Shown: positions 53,223 through 63,005 of the stretch, piece after piece
Numbering within the stretch: position 1 is the first letter of the stretch
Layout of the letters: each line of letters starts with the position of its first letter
DNA from: an uncultured Sulfurovum sp.
Lineage (GTDB): Bacteria > Campylobacterota > Campylobacteria > Campylobacterales > Sulfurovaceae
NCBI GenBank assembly: GCA_902727915.1
Contig: CACVAU010000084.1
Location: 1-64,000, forward strand
Reading direction: 5' to 3'
DNA length: 64,000 nucleotides
Program-made: the position numbers and the translations under genes
Notes under the pieces: model-generated
Databases searched by the model: none
What the model was told of the DNA's origin: nothing
The model's input: the letters and a program-made list of their open reading frames with translations, nothing else

Positions 53223-53579
53223 CTAAGCTAAAAGTGCTACAACATTTTCAATAGGGCGACCTAAAACAGCTTTATTATTTTTAATAACAATTGGTCGCTC
53301 AATAAGTTTTGGATTGGCTACCATTGCTTCAATTAATGCCTCTTCTGATTGTTCTTCTTTTAAATTTAATGCTTTATAAATGGCTTCTTTAGTGCGCATA
53401 AGTTCTTGTGCAGAATCCATTCCCAATATTTTAAGCATGTCTTTTAATACCTCTTTACTTGGAACCTCATCCAAATACTTCACAACTTCTATCTCCATCC
53501 CTTGCTCTTCAAGTAATGCTAAGGCATCACGTGATTTTGAACATCGTGGGTTATGCCAAATGATAATCTTCTTCATCAT
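53223..53579 (-). CDS. arsC: ArsC/Spx-family arsenate reductase-like protein
   Basis: A 118-residue thioredoxin-fold protein. The catalytic Cys lies in HNPRCSKSRDAL (about 9-20). KYLDEVPSKEVLKDML and ERPIVIKNNKAVLGRP (Arg-Pro-Ile motif) match glutaredoxin-dependent ArsC and YffB-type proteins. No arsenic-resistance genes are nearby, so another thiol-redox role is possible. Two adjacent ATG codons follow AGGA; the first is used. Confidence 0.85.
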   Translation of the reverse strand: MMKKIIIWHNPRCSKSRDALALLEEQGMEIEVVKYLDEVPSKEVLKDMLKILGMDSAQELMRTKEAIYKALNLKEEQSEEALIEAMVANPKLIERPIVIKNNKAVLGRPIENVVALLA

Positions 53580-53605
53580 AAAATCCTATTTTTTTCAGAT
53601 TCTAC

Positions 53606-54244
53606 CTAAATAGCTTTAATATCAAAGACCAATCTTGCTGGATTTTTTAAAGCAAAAACACGTACTTTTACCTGATGACGAAGTTTAATATGAAATTTAA
53701 AAGCACTGTCGTCATAATACTTTTCAAAATAAATCTTTTCAATGTCTGATGCAGTAGAGAAAGAAGGTAAAGTAGCTGAGAACTTTCGATAGCCACTTAA
53801 CACCACACTAATATCATTTTCATTGGGATTATACTTGGCTTGATAATGTCCTACCTTAGAAGCTGGTTTAAGCTCATCATACACATCAAAAACCAAACGT
53901 ATAAAACCATCATGTCGACCTACTCTAATGGATTTTATGTTCAATCCATCTTGTACCACCCCTCCACTAAAAGTACTTAAAGCCTTAGTGGGCATTTCAA
54001 ACAAAGCTTTATCTTCAGCAATAATAATAGGATGAAGATCATCATCAAAAGTATGTTCCACTCGATCTTCTCCCTTATCTTCAGCTAAGGCTTCAATATC
54101 TGCATCATGACGCTGTGAAAGTTCTCTCTTAATACTTTGGGAATCTATATTCTCTATCTTCGTCATATTCTTATCATATCGTATACCTGTTTCACACCCT
54201 AAGAAGAACAGTGAAAATATTAAAAACAACATACCTCTATTCAT
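53606..54244 (-). CDS. Lipoprotein with AMIN-like domain
   Basis: A 212-residue protein with a lipoprotein signal (lipobox FFLGC at about 13-17). A charged linker leads to a C-terminal beta domain (about 100-212) with IRVGRHDGFIRLVFDVYDE, YQAKYNPNENDISVVLSG and a final KNPARLVFDIKAI. These resemble AMIN domains that bind peptidoglycan or target envelope complexes. The role is unknown. It lies 34 bases downstream of the histidine kinase gene. Confidence 0.75.
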   Translation of the reverse strand: MNRGMLFLIFSLFFLGCETGIRYDKNMTKIENIDSQSIKRELSQRHDADIEALAEDKGEDRVEHTFDDDLHPIIIAEDKALFEMPTKALSTFSGGVVQDGLNIKSIRVGRHDGFIRLVFDVYDELKPASKVGHYQAKYNPNENDISVVLSGYRKFSATLPSFSTASDIEKIYFEKYYDDSAFKFHIKLRHQVKVRVFALKNPARLVFDIKAI

Positions 54245-54278
54245 GTTAAACCCTTTATTGTAAAAATTATAACAACTA

Positions 54279-55100
54279 TTATAGCGTAAGAATCTGACGT
54301 AAATTAAAATGTACCATTGTCCCTTTATCTTTTTTTGAGCGTATATTCATCTCTATGTTTTCATCTTTACAATAAGCGCTAACCAATGCCAACCCTATAC
54401 CTTCACCCCCATTCCCTTTACTGGACTGATAATACCTATTATAAACATTTTTAAGTACCTCATCATCCATGCCAATGCCATAATCTTTAATAGTCAACTC
54501 AGCACTTTTTAATGTCACTTCAATTTGATGCTCTTTAGATGAATACTTCATGGCATTGGTCAATACATTGTCTAACATTTTTTCAAAACCAATTTTATCG
54601 ACCATAATGCTATGAGGCGCTAAATTTAAAACAAATGCATTACGTTTTAATAAACGCATAATTTGTACACGCTCCTCAATAAGTGCGACCACATCTGTTT
54701 TCTCTCGCTCAACAGTTTGTATCTCTTTTTTAATACTATAAAGTAACTCTTGATACAGCCTTTCCAAACGTTTTGAAGAATCCTCAATACGCCCTAAGCG
54801 TTTCAAAGACTTTTCATTTTCACTGCAAGTTCGACGTAATAACAAAGTATTTGCTTGTATGGTTGAAATAGGAATAGCCAATTCATGTAAAATTTCTTTG
54901 GTCAAGTGCAAAACATTTTCATCAATTTCATATTTTTGTTTTAACACATAGGTATTCACAATAAAACCTAAAATTAATAAAATCACCAAAATTAATAGCG
55001 CAGGAATAACAATCTCCACATCTTCTTTAAGAAAACCATATAAAATAATAATTAAGACTGAAAGATACAAAATAATGAGTAGTAAAATCTGTTTTTTCAT
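54279..55100 (-). CDS. Sensor histidine kinase, short
   Basis: A 273-residue kinase. Two membrane helices (about 5-24 and 29-50) are joined by only a few residues, so there is almost no periplasmic sensor. The phospho-accepting His72 lies in ILHELAIPIST. The HATPase domain has LDNVLTNAMKYSS (N box), DYGIGM (G1) and GGEGIGLALVSAYC (G2). Its likely partner regulator is at 57196-57846, same strand, separated by a TonB receptor gene on the other strand. Confidence 0.92.
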   Translation of the reverse strand: MKKQILLLIILYLSVLIIILYGFLKEDVEIVIPALLILVILLILGFIVNTYVLKQKYEIDENVLHLTKEILHELAIPISTIQANTLLLRRTCSENEKSLKRLGRIEDSSKRLERLYQELLYSIKKEIQTVEREKTDVVALIEERVQIMRLLKRNAFVLNLAPHSIMVDKIGFEKMLDNVLTNAMKYSSKEHQIEVTLKSAELTIKDYGIGMDDEVLKNVYNRYYQSSKGNGGEGIGLALVSAYCKDENIEMNIRSKKDKGTMVHFNLRQILTL

Positions 55101-55106
55101 GGAAAT

Positions 55107-55156
55107 ATCATAGCTATGATTTGTTTAACAGTAAATTAACACTTCTTTTCTATTAT
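55107..55156 (+). promoter_or_regulatory. Receptor promoter with palindrome and 11-bp phased repeats
   Basis: ATCATAGCTATGAT (55107-55120) is a perfect palindrome. TTAACA at 55125-55130 and 55136-55141 form an 11-bp phased direct repeat. Nine bases later lies TATTAT (55151-55156) as -10. The arrangement resembles an OmpR-class activator site and would serve the TonB receptor (inference). Confidence 0.5.
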
Positions 55157-55190
55157 CAGGCAATTCATATATAAAGAGGGCTAATTTTCT

Positions 55191-57212
55191 ATGAAAAAAG
55201 TAATTTATTTATCACTGGCAGTCATTGCGACACTACAAGCTGAAGAAATATTAGAAGACATTTCTATTACAGAACTAGGGACAACCCAAATTGTAAAGAA
55301 TATTTCAGGAGAAGAATTAAAGTCTGCTGACTTAGCTGAAGCTTTACACAAAAATGTGCCAAGTATTTCTATTATTAGACGTAGTGGAATTGCCAATGAC
55401 ATTTTACTTAGAGGTCAAAAACGTGACAATATTAACGTAACCATTGATGGAGCCAAAGTACATGGTGCTTGTCCAAACAGAATGGATCCACCAACTTCAC
55501 ATGTTGTAACCCATGCCATTGAAGATGTGGTGGTACAAGAGGGGCCTTTTGATGTGGAAGAGTTTGGGGTATTAAGTGGTTCAGTAAAAGTTAAAACAAA
55601 ACAACCTACCAAAGAAGTTCATGGGGACATCTCTTTAAATGCAGGTTCATTTGACTACAAAAAAGCTTCAGGTACTATTTCTGGAGGAACGGACAAAGTA
55701 CGTTTCTTATTTTCTGCTTCCACTGAAGAAGGTGGACAATATGAAGATGGGAAAGGTAGAGACTTCTCTGAACAATTACAAGACTACACAGCAAGTACCC
55801 CTGCACCTACTGACCCTACAAAAGATGATGCTCGTTTTAATTACAGTACAGCCAACAAAGGTAAAGATGCTTTTGAAAAAAACATGTACATGGGAAAAGT
55901 TTTTGTAGACTTTAGCCCTGATCAAGCTTTAGAATTTTCTTATACAGCCAACAGAAGTGATAATGTACTCTACCCATCAACCCCAATGGATGCACTCTAT
56001 GATGACAGTGATATTTTTAATCTTCAATACTCTCTTAAAAACCTTTCTCCTTACTCTAAAGAACTCAACGTACAAGCTTACAACTCAAAAGTTGACCACC
56101 CAATGAGTACCAAGTTTAGAAATGCTGGACAAATGATGTACATGACACATGCCTTAACTACAGAAGCTACTGGACTTAAAGTAAAAAATGCCGTAGATGC
56201 CTTTGGTCAAAACATTGTTTATGGAGTAGATGGAAGCAAAAGAAACTGGGATGGTGCTTACAATATGACTACCGTAGCCACAGGTGCTACAAACACTACT
56301 AGAAAAAGTATTAATGATGTAGACACTCAAAACATCGGTGTTTTTATAAAGTCTAAAAAAGCGTTAGGACAACTAACCCTTGAAATGGGTGCAAGATATG
56401 ATGATACCTCTATAGAAACTGCTTCTCTTACCTCAAAGAACAATGACTATGAAGCACTCTCTGCTAATATTTTTGCTAACTATCAAGTAAATGATAATAC
56501 TAAATACTTTGCTGGAGTGGGAAAGTCTAGTCGTGTACCAGATGCTAGAGAACTCTACTTTGTGAATAAAACAGGGGGCATTACAGGTAACGAAAACCTA
56601 AATCAAACAACTAACTACGAACTAGACTTTGGTGTTGAGAAACAATACGACAATGGTGCTATCAAAGCAAAAACTTTTTACTCTAAACTAAAAGATTACA
56701 TCTATTACAATGGAAGCCAAACAAATACCAATTTTGAGAACATTGATGCTACTATTTATGGGCTAGAGCTAAGCAGCTCCTATATGCCAAGAGATGATGT
56801 TTATCTTTCTGCTGGAGCCGTTTATAAAAAAGGTAAAAAAGATACCCAACCAACAGGTCAAACCAACACAAACCTAGCTGACATTACGCCTTTAAAACTC
56901 AATGCTACAGCTGCCTATGATTATGATGAAAATGGAATGGTTGAAGTATCCATTGTGGCAGCTGACAAATGGGATACTATAGACAGTGACAACAACGAAC
57001 AAACACTTGCTGGTTATGGTGTGGTGAACTTAAAAACAACCCGTAATTTTGACAATGGCTTAGCCTTTACCTTAGGGCTAGACAATGCATTTGACAAAGC
57101 ATACGCAAATACTAACACCTACAATGACCTTGTTCTCATTAGTGGTGGAGATACCATGCTTATTAATGAACCTGGTCGCTATGTTTACTTGAATGCTAAG
57201 TATCAGTTTTAA
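55191..57212 (+). CDS. TonB-dependent receptor with copper-receptor (OprC-like) motifs
   Basis: A 673-residue outer-membrane receptor. A signal peptide (about 1-17, cut near LQA) is followed by the plug domain (about 25-145), with LRGQKRDNINVTIDGAKV, then a 22-strand barrel ending in an aromatic C-terminus (YVYLNAKYQF). The plug has GACPNRMDPPTSH, which gives a CxxxM site (C94, M98), and the barrel has HPM (H303, M305). The CxxxM plus HxM combination is that of OprC/NosA copper receptors. Copper import is thus predicted. The gene sits between a response regulator and kinase of the opposite strand. Confidence 0.88.
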   Translation: MKKVIYLSLAVIATLQAEEILEDISITELGTTQIVKNISGEELKSADLAEALHKNVPSISIIRRSGIANDILLRGQKRDNINVTIDGAKVHGACPNRMDPPTSHVVTHAIEDVVVQEGPFDVEEFGVLSGSVKVKTKQPTKEVHGDISLNAGSFDYKKASGTISGGTDKVRFLFSASTEEGGQYEDGKGRDFSEQLQDYTASTPAPTDPTKDDARFNYSTANKGKDAFEKNMYMGKVFVDFSPDQALEFSYTANRSDNVLYPSTPMDALYDDSDIFNLQYSLKNLSPYSKELNVQAYNSKVDHPMSTKFRNAGQMMYMTHALTTEATGLKVKNAVDAFGQNIVYGVDGSKRNWDGAYNMTTVATGATNTTRKSINDVDTQNIGVFIKSKKALGQLTLEMGARYDDTSIETASLTSKNNDYEALSANIFANYQVNDNTKYFAGVGKSSRVPDARELYFVNKTGGITGNENLNQTTNYELDFGVEKQYDNGAIKAKTFYSKLKDYIYYNGSQTNTNFENIDATIYGLELSSSYMPRDDVYLSAGAVYKKGKKDTQPTGQTNTNLADITPLKLNATAAYDYDENGMVEVSIVAADKWDTIDSDNNEQTLAGYGVVNLKTTRNFDNGLAFTLGLDNAFDKAYANTNTYNDLVLISGGDTMLINEPGRYVYLNAKYQF

Positions 57213-57846
57213 ACCGATACCCAACCCCCCGAATATTCTCAATATTTGGAAAATATTTTTTGAGTGTTGTAACATAAACCCTTACAGCACCTAAACTTGA
57301 CTCTTCATTGGTATGCCATAAGCGCTCTTCTATAGTTTGAAGAGAAACAACTTCTCCTTTAGCATGCAGTAAGAGTAAAAATAAATCCATTGTCTTCCCA
57401 CCAAGTTTAATCACCTTACCATTCAAAGAGAGTTCTTTTGCACTGCTATCTAAACAATAGCTTCCCACTTGAACTTTTTCAGCACGTATTTGTCTTCGCA
57501 ATAAAGCTCTAATACGAAGTAACAGTTCATCTAAATCAATGGGTTTCTTCATGTAGTCATCTGCTCCAACATCAAAACCTTGAGTTAAAGAGACTTTGTC
57601 ATCACGAGAGGTTAAAAACATTGTTGGAGTAACATCACCAGCATCACGTAGCTGTTTTAAAAGGGAAAATCCTGTTTCATAAGGGAGGTTTACATCAAAA
57701 AGATAAAGATCAAACTTTTCTTCATACGTTATATCAAGTGCTGAATAAGGGTCAAGTGCTGTAGACACTTCAAAGCCCTCCTCTTCAAGGAAGTCTTCTA
57801 AAGTGTCATTAAAAAGTTTATCATCTTCAAGTACAAGTATCTTCAT
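57196..57846 (-). CDS. OmpR-family response regulator
   Basis: A 216-residue regulator. The receiver domain has acidic D8/D9, phospho-acceptor D51 (LFDVNLP), Thr/Ser in FLTSRDD and Lys in MKKPIDLDEL. The winged-helix domain (about 125-216) ends in IENIRGVGYRFK. It starts 4 bases after fabG, so it is co-transcribed with it. Its end overlaps the end of the convergent receptor gene by 17 bases. The probable partner kinase lies beyond that gene. Confidence 0.94.
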   Translation of the reverse strand: MKILVLEDDKLFNDTLEDFLEEEGFEVSTALDPYSALDITYEEKFDLYLFDVNLPYETGFSLLKQLRDAGDVTPTMFLTSRDDKVSLTQGFDVGADDYMKKPIDLDELLLRIRALLRRQIRAEKVQVGSYCLDSSAKELSLNGKVIKLGGKTMDLFLLLLHAKGEVVSLQTIEERLWHTNEESSLGAVRVYVTTLKKYFPNIENIRGVGYRFKTDT

Positions 57847-57850
57847 ACTT

Positions 57851-58594
57851 TTACATCATCATCCCACCATTTACCTTTAAGGTCTCACCCGTAATGTACG
57901 AAGCGTGGTCACTTAAAAGAAATGCTGTTGCTTCAGCAACTTCAGAAGGGTTACCAAAACGTGCCATAGGAATTTTTGCTGTAAAAGCATCTTTTACCTC
58001 ATCTTTTAATACCTCTGTCATCTCTGTAGCAATAAATCCTGGTGTAATACTGTTATAACGAATTCCAGAAGTAGCTGCCTCAATAGCAAATGACTTAGTC
58101 ATAGCAATGGTTCCACCTTTAGAAGCAGCATAGTTTGTTTGACCAGCATTACCTGTCTCCCCAACAATAGAAGCAATGTTCACAACTGAACCAAAACGCT
58201 TTTTACGCATGGTCTTCAGCGCTTCCCTACAACCAATAAATGATGATGTTAAATTCGCATTAATAACATCCATAAACTGCGCACTTTTCATTCTCATGGC
58301 TAAACCATCTTTAGTAATACCAGCATTATTTACAAGATAAGCAAGTTCTCCATCTACTGTGACAATACTTTTCATAGCATCTACAAAAGCTTTTTCATCA
58401 CTTACGTCAAATCCAATAACTTCAGCCTCACCACCAGCTGCCATAATATCAGCTTGAACAGCTTTAGCTTCTGCTTCACCAGAACGATAATTTATCCATA
58501 CCTTAAGACCAAAACCTGCTAAAGATTTTGCTATCTCTGCACCTATACCTCTGCTTGAACCTGTTACCAATACATTTTTACCTGTAAATTTCAT
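57851..58594 (-). CDS. fabG: 3-oxoacyl-ACP reductase
   Basis: Short-chain dehydrogenase of fatty acid synthesis, 247 residues. The NADPH motif is TGSSRGIGAEIA (about 9-20), then NNAG (about 87-90), catalytic Ser in NIASIVGE and YAASKGG with Tyr/Lys. The end YITGETLKVNGGMMM is typical of FabG. The ATG at 58594 has AAGG 6 bases upstream; a TTG one codon earlier is less likely. acpP, the usual neighbour, is absent here. It is followed by the response regulator. Confidence 0.94.
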   Translation of the reverse strand: MKFTGKNVLVTGSSRGIGAEIAKSLAGFGLKVWINYRSGEAEAKAVQADIMAAGGEAEVIGFDVSDEKAFVDAMKSIVTVDGELAYLVNNAGITKDGLAMRMKSAQFMDVINANLTSSFIGCREALKTMRKKRFGSVVNIASIVGETGNAGQTNYAASKGGTIAMTKSFAIEAATSGIRYNSITPGFIATEMTEVLKDEVKDAFTAKIPMARFGNPSEVAEATAFLLSDHASYITGETLKVNGGMMM

Positions 58595-58688
58595 CAATTA
58601 CCTTTTTCAAATAAATTGGCTTATTGTAGTTTATTGTTTGTTAAATTATTATGAAAAGTATGGGGTAAAGGTTGGTCTAAAAAGTTTG

Positions 58689-58711
58689 TGTAGATAGATA
58701 AGCTCTATCTA
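58689..58711 (-). terminator. Hairpin after the TerB-like gene
   Basis: Perfect 9-bp arms GTAGATAGA and TCTATCTAC with a five-base loop immediately follow the stop on the minus strand; CTTTTT appears nine bases later. Confidence 0.65.
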
Positions 58712-59053
58712 CTACTTATGTGGGAAAAAAGCTTCTTTAACCTTATCAAATAAGTCATAATCTTCATCTACAAGTTTCGATTTTACAATGATATGATTGA
58801 GTTGTTTTAAAACAGACATTTTCGTATAGGTCTCATTCATCAGACCATTGGCAATCATAGAGATTTGAGTATCTATATTGTAATCTTTTGCCATAACTTC
58901 ATCAAGTAAAGCACAAGCCTCTTCTTGAGAAGCATCAAAATTTTGCTTCATAAAACGAGAAAATAAGGGACGCTCTGCATCTAAATCCTTATTGTCTAAT
59001 TTAATAACATGACAAAACAGTGCTGCTACTGATTCTTTTAGCATAGTATCCAT
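58712..59053 (-). CDS. TerB-like (tellurite-resistance-fold) protein
   Basis: A 113-residue all-helical protein. The pattern LFCHVIKLDNKDLDAERPLFSRFMKQNF resembles the TerB/DUF533 fold, in which acidic residues bind metal between helices. Function is unknown. AGGAGGCTTATTAAAATGGAT gives a ribosome site. It stands between gpmI and fabG with its own terminator. Confidence 0.65.
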   Translation of the reverse strand: MDTMLKESVAALFCHVIKLDNKDLDAERPLFSRFMKQNFDASQEEACALLDEVMAKDYNIDTQISMIANGLMNETYTKMSVLKQLNHIIVKSKLVDEDYDLFDKVKEAFFPHK

Positions 59054-59131
59054 TTTAATAAGCCTCCTTTTTAAACTTTACGTATATTTTATAATAGCTA
59101 AATAAACATAATTTAAAATAAAATTGTTTCT

Positions 59132-60613
59132 TTATATTAGACTTTTATCCATCTCGTTAGGTATATCGAGTCCCATAATTTCTAAGACCGTTGGCGCAAC
59201 ATTATTTAAGCCCCCTCCCTCTTTTAATGCCTTAACCTTTTTATCGACCACATAACACCAAACATCACCAACAGTATGGTTGGTTAGCCTATTCCCCTCA
59301 CTGTCTTTCATCTCTTCACAATTTCCATGGTCGGATGTTAAAACAATGGAGTAATCACATTCTTTAGCTTTTGTGATAATCTTTCCAAGCTCTAAATCAA
59401 CAGCAGTAACAGCAAGAAGGGCAGCTTCATAATTTCCTGTATGTCCAACCATATCACCATTCGCAAAATTGACTACTATGAGTTCATACTTTTCATCCAT
59501 ACCTGTTCTTACAGCTTCACCTACTTCTACTGCTGACATTTCAGGTTTCATATCATAAGTTTTCACATCTGGACTCGGAATTAACACACGACTCTCACCA
59601 ATCACAGGTTCTTCTACTCCTCCGTTTAAAAAGAACGTTACATGTGCATACTTTTCAGTTTCAGCTGTATGAAGTTGAGAAAGTTTGGCATCAGCAACAA
59701 CTTCTGCCAAAGTATTTTTAGGCACAGCTTTATCAAACATAATTGGATGACTAAAAGAAGCATCATATTTGGTTAATGTTGTCAAATTTAAAGGTAAAAA
59801 GTCACGTTCAAAACCATCAAAAACTTCATTGCCCAATGCCATGGTAATTTCACGAACTCGGTCTGAACGGAAGTTTGCAATCACCACAGCATCATTCTCT
59901 TTCATTCCTGCATAAGCATTTAAGGCAACTGGTTCTAAAAACTCATCTAAAATATTTTTTTCATAACTCTGGCTCACATAAGTTTGAGCATCTACACTTA
60001 TTGAGGGTTCAGCCTTAACCATTGCGTTATAGCCTTTTTCTATTCGTTCCCAACGGTTATCTCTATCCATGGTATGAAAACGTCCAGCGATGGTAGCTAT
60101 GGAAATTTTCTCTGAACAAATGCTCTCTATCTGCTCAATGTACGTTCTGGCTGACGTTGGAGAAACATCACGACCATCTGTAATAAGGTGTAAAAATACT
60201 TCTTTACCCCATTTTTCAGAAAGTTGTGCCAAACCAATAAGGTGTTTAATATGTGAATGCACTCCACCATCACTCAAAAGCCCCACAATATGTACCCTGT
60301 TGCTTTTGTCTAATGTACCATTTAAGGCAACATTCTCTTCAATGCTTCCATCTTCAATTGCCAAAGAAACTTTGACCAAATCTTGATATAAAATACGCCC
60401 AGCACCAATGCTCATATGCCCAACTTCTGAATTTCCCATTTGACCTTCAGGTAGCCCAACACTGAGTCCATGTGTCGCAATAAGTGTTTTAGGAGCATCT
60501 TCCATAAGTTTGTCATATGTTGGTTTTGTGGCATCTTTAAATGCGTTACAGGTACTATCTGGTTTGCATCCTATTCCATCGGTGATGATTAAAACAGTTT
60601 TTTGTATCTTCAT
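59132..60613 (-). CDS. gpmI: 2,3-bisphosphoglycerate-independent phosphoglycerate mutase
   Basis: Mn-dependent glycolytic mutase, about 493 residues. The phosphatase domain has VLIITDGIGC with the metal Asp and the catalytic Ser in GQMGNSEVGHMSIGAGR; VLTSDHGNCEEM provides further metal ligands near the C-terminus, and NFRSDRVREI sits in the transferase domain. The frame is open 45 bases upstream, but the ATG at 60613 gives the family N-terminus (MKIQKTVLIITDG). It is divergent from mraY. Confidence 0.96.
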   Translation of the reverse strand: MKIQKTVLIITDGIGCKPDSTCNAFKDATKPTYDKLMEDAPKTLIATHGLSVGLPEGQMGNSEVGHMSIGAGRILYQDLVKVSLAIEDGSIEENVALNGTLDKSNRVHIVGLLSDGGVHSHIKHLIGLAQLSEKWGKEVFLHLITDGRDVSPTSARTYIEQIESICSEKISIATIAGRFHTMDRDNRWERIEKGYNAMVKAEPSISVDAQTYVSQSYEKNILDEFLEPVALNAYAGMKENDAVVIANFRSDRVREITMALGNEVFDGFERDFLPLNLTTLTKYDASFSHPIMFDKAVPKNTLAEVVADAKLSQLHTAETEKYAHVTFFLNGGVEEPVIGESRVLIPSPDVKTYDMKPEMSAVEVGEAVRTGMDEKYELIVVNFANGDMVGHTGNYEAALLAVTAVDLELGKIITKAKECDYSIVLTSDHGNCEEMKDSEGNRLTNHTVGDVWCYVVDKKVKALKEGGGLNNVAPTVLEIMGLDIPNEMDKSLI

Positions 60614-60641
60614 TTGAGCTTTGACCCTATCTTTATAAAAT

Positions 60642-60671
60642 TTTAAGTAAAATAACACTTATTTACTTAAA
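60642..60671. promoter_or_regulatory. Inverted repeat between gpmI and mraY
   Basis: TTTAAGTAAA (60642-60651) and TTTACTTAAA (60662-60671) are perfect arms around ten bases, in the short divergent gap. It may be an operator shared by both genes or a leader hairpin. Confidence 0.35.
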
Positions 60672-60700
60672 TAGACACTAATATCAGGATATTACTTCAT

Positions 60701-61765
60701 ATGTTATACGCTTTCTACGAATATTTCGACATCAACATTTTCCAATATATTTCTGTTCGAGCTGGTTTTGGTTTTTTTATCTCTTTTTTTCTTACCCTTT
60801 ATCTTTTACCAAAATATATGGCTTGGGCAATTTCCAAAAAGACACATCAACCCATAAACAAATATGTTCCCAATCATGCCTCTAAAGCCAATACCCCAAC
60901 CATGGGTGGTGCTATCTTTGTTATCTCAACGGTTATAGCTCTTTTATTTACTTCTAACTTCTCTAACCCCTACATCATTGCTGGATTGATTGCCTTAGTC
61001 GGTTTTGCGCTGGTTGGCTTTCAAGATGACTTAGGGAAAGTCTTAACAGGGGATAACCTACAGGGACTTTCTGCTAAAGGAAAACTTCTATTGCAAGGAG
61101 TCATTGGTGCTGTTGTATCCATGTACCTCATACTGGTTGCAGACTTTCCAACAAGCATGTACATTCCTTTTCTCAAAGAGCCACTTTTTGACTTGGGCAT
61201 CTACTTTGCCATTCCATTTTGGGTCTTTGTATTTTTAGCTGTCACCAATGCCGTAAACTTAACCGATGGACTCGATGGACTGGCAACGGTTCCTTCTATC
61301 TTTTCACTTGCAACCTTAGGAGTTATTGTCTATTTAACAGGTCATGCCATCTTCTCAGGTTACCTTTACATGCCAAATATCAAAGGGGTTGGAGAAGTCA
61401 CCATTTTAGCAGCTTCACTCTCAGGAGCCTTACTTGGTTTCTTATGGTATAACTGTTACCCAGCAGAAATCTTTATGGGTGACACAGGTTCATTGGCGAT
61501 TGGTGGGGTTATCGCTTACATGGCAATTATTGGTAAGTCAGAAGTTTTATTAGTCCTTATAGGCTTTATTTTTCTTATTGAAACCATCTCGGTTATCTTA
61601 CAAGTAGGATCATATAAACTACGACAAAAACGGGTCTTTCTTATGGCTCCTATTCATCACCACTTTGAGATGAAAAAATGGGCTGAAAACAAAATTATTG
61701 TACGTTTTTGGATGATTGCCTTCTTGTCGAACATCTTAGCACTTATCTCACTAAAAATTCGGTAA
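60701..61765 (+). CDS. mraY: Phospho-MurNAc-pentapeptide translocase
   Basis: A 354-residue, ten-helix inner-membrane enzyme that makes lipid [27 protein letters not shown] N-terminal loop, VGFQDDLGK with the paired Asp, [13 protein letters not shown], and [11 protein letters not shown] are the catalytic signatures. [16 protein letters not shown] marks the last loop. It is followed by murD after 5 bases. Confidence 0.97.
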   Translation: MLYAFYEYFDINIFQYISVRAGFGFFISFFLTLYLLPKYMAWAISKKTHQPINKYVPNHASKANTPTMGGAIFVISTVIALLFTSNFSNPYIIAGLIALVGFALVGFQDDLGKVLTGDNLQGLSAKGKLLLQGVIGAVVSMYLILVADFPTSMYIPFLKEPLFDLGIYFAIPFWVFVFLAVTNAVNLTDGLDGLATVPSIFSLATLGVIVYLTGHAIFSGYLYMPNIKGVGEVTILAASLSGALLGFLWYNCYPAEIFMGDTGSLAIGGVIAYMAIIGKSEVLLVLIGFIFLIETISVILQVGSYKLRQKRVFLMAPIHHHFEMKKWAENKIIVRFWMIAFLSNILALISLKIR

Positions 61766-61770
61766 TAAAC

Positions 61771-62985
61771 ATGGAAGCTACCTTAAAACCCACACTTTTT
61801 GGATACGGACTCACCACAAAAGCCATTGCTAAAAGCCTTGGTGGAGGCTGTACTTTTTTTGATGACAATGCTAAAGAAGCCTATACAGACGCAGACAATA
61901 ACCAAATCTTACCTTCACATCTTTTTGACCCTGAAAACTCAAAACTGGAAGTAACCACACCCAGTGTACCTCCATCTCATCCTCTCATACAATCAGCTCA
62001 AAACCTGATGAGTGAGTATGACTTCTTTGCCAAAGAGATGCCTTTTAGCATTTGGATTTCAGGAACAAATGGAAAAACAACCACCACACAAATGCTAACC
62101 CACCTTTTAGAAGAAAAAGGTGCTATAAGTGGTGGAAATATTGGTACACCTTTAGCAGAGCTAGATACAAAAGCACCTATTTGGGTTTTAGAATCAAGCT
62201 CTTTTACCCTACATCATACCCATATTGCCTCACCAAACATCTATTTACTACTACCAATCACCCCTGACCACTTAGACTGGCATGTGACCCCTGAACAGTA
62301 TGAAGCAGACAAACTCAAACCTCTACTCACCATGAAAGAGGGAGAACTAGCACTGCTACCAAAAGGTTTAAACCTACCAAAAACAGATGCTTTTGTGGTC
62401 GAATACGATTCAGCCGAATTTTTAGCAAACTATTTTGACATTGACAACTCTAAAATTCGTTTTAAAGCTGCCTTTTTAGAAGATGCTCTAATAGCCCTAG
62501 CTGTCACAAAAACACTTTTTGATAAAGTAGACTATGAGAAAATCAATGCTTTTACTTTAGACAACCATCGACAAGAAGAGACAAAAGACAAACTTGGAAG
62601 ACTATGGGTCAACGATTCCAAGGCGACTAATTTAGATGCAACCATACAAGCCGTGAAAACCTATGATGATAAATTCATAAGACTTATTATCGGTGGTAAT
62701 GATAAAGGTTCTGACCTAGAACCTCTATTTCAACTTTTACAAGTAAAAAAAGTACAACTCTATACCATTGGTGCAAACTCGCAAAGACTGGCTAATTTGG
62801 CAAATAAATACAGCATAAACTTTACAGCTTGTGAGACCTTAGAAAATGCCATTAAGAGCATCTACACTGAAAGAACCCAAAACGATGTAGCCCTGCTCTC
62901 ACCAGCAGCTGCAAGTTTTGATCAATTTAATTCTTACAAACATCGTGGAGAAGAATTTTTTAGAATAATAAACTCTATCAGATAG
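61771..62985 (+). CDS. murD: UDP-MurNAc-alanine-D-glutamate ligase
   Basis: Adds D-glutamate to UDP-MurNAc-L-Ala. The ATP loop is SGTNGKTTTTQML (about 104-116 of this start). ESSSFTLHH, LLPITPDHLDWH and VNDSKATNLDAT are family motifs, with LLSPAAASFDQFNSYKHRG at the C-terminus. The length of 404 residues is short but normal for this phylum. The ATG at 61771, 5 bases after mraY, replaces an in-frame ATG inside mraY. It is the last gene before tRNA-Phe. Confidence 0.95.
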   Translation: MEATLKPTLFGYGLTTKAIAKSLGGGCTFFDDNAKEAYTDADNNQILPSHLFDPENSKLEVTTPSVPPSHPLIQSAQNLMSEYDFFAKEMPFSIWISGTNGKTTTTQMLTHLLEEKGAISGGNIGTPLAELDTKAPIWVLESSSFTLHHTHIASPNIYLLLPITPDHLDWHVTPEQYEADKLKPLLTMKEGELALLPKGLNLPKTDAFVVEYDSAEFLANYFDIDNSKIRFKAAFLEDALIALAVTKTLFDKVDYEKINAFTLDNHRQEETKDKLGRLWVNDSKATNLDATIQAVKTYDDKFIRLIIGGNDKGSDLEPLFQLLQVKKVQLYTIGANSQRLANLANKYSINFTACETLENAIKSIYTERTQNDVALLSPAAASFDQFNSYKHRGEEFFRIINSIR

Positions 62986-63005
62986 TTTAAGAATTAATTA
63001 AGTTT

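Noticed and set aside
53223..53579. Arsenic-resistance operon
   Set aside because: Only the ArsC-like gene is present; no arsR, arsB or acr3 nearby.
57851..58594. fabG as part of a classical fab-acpP cluster
   Set aside because: No acpP or fabF is adjacent; the neighbours are a TerB-like gene and a response regulator.
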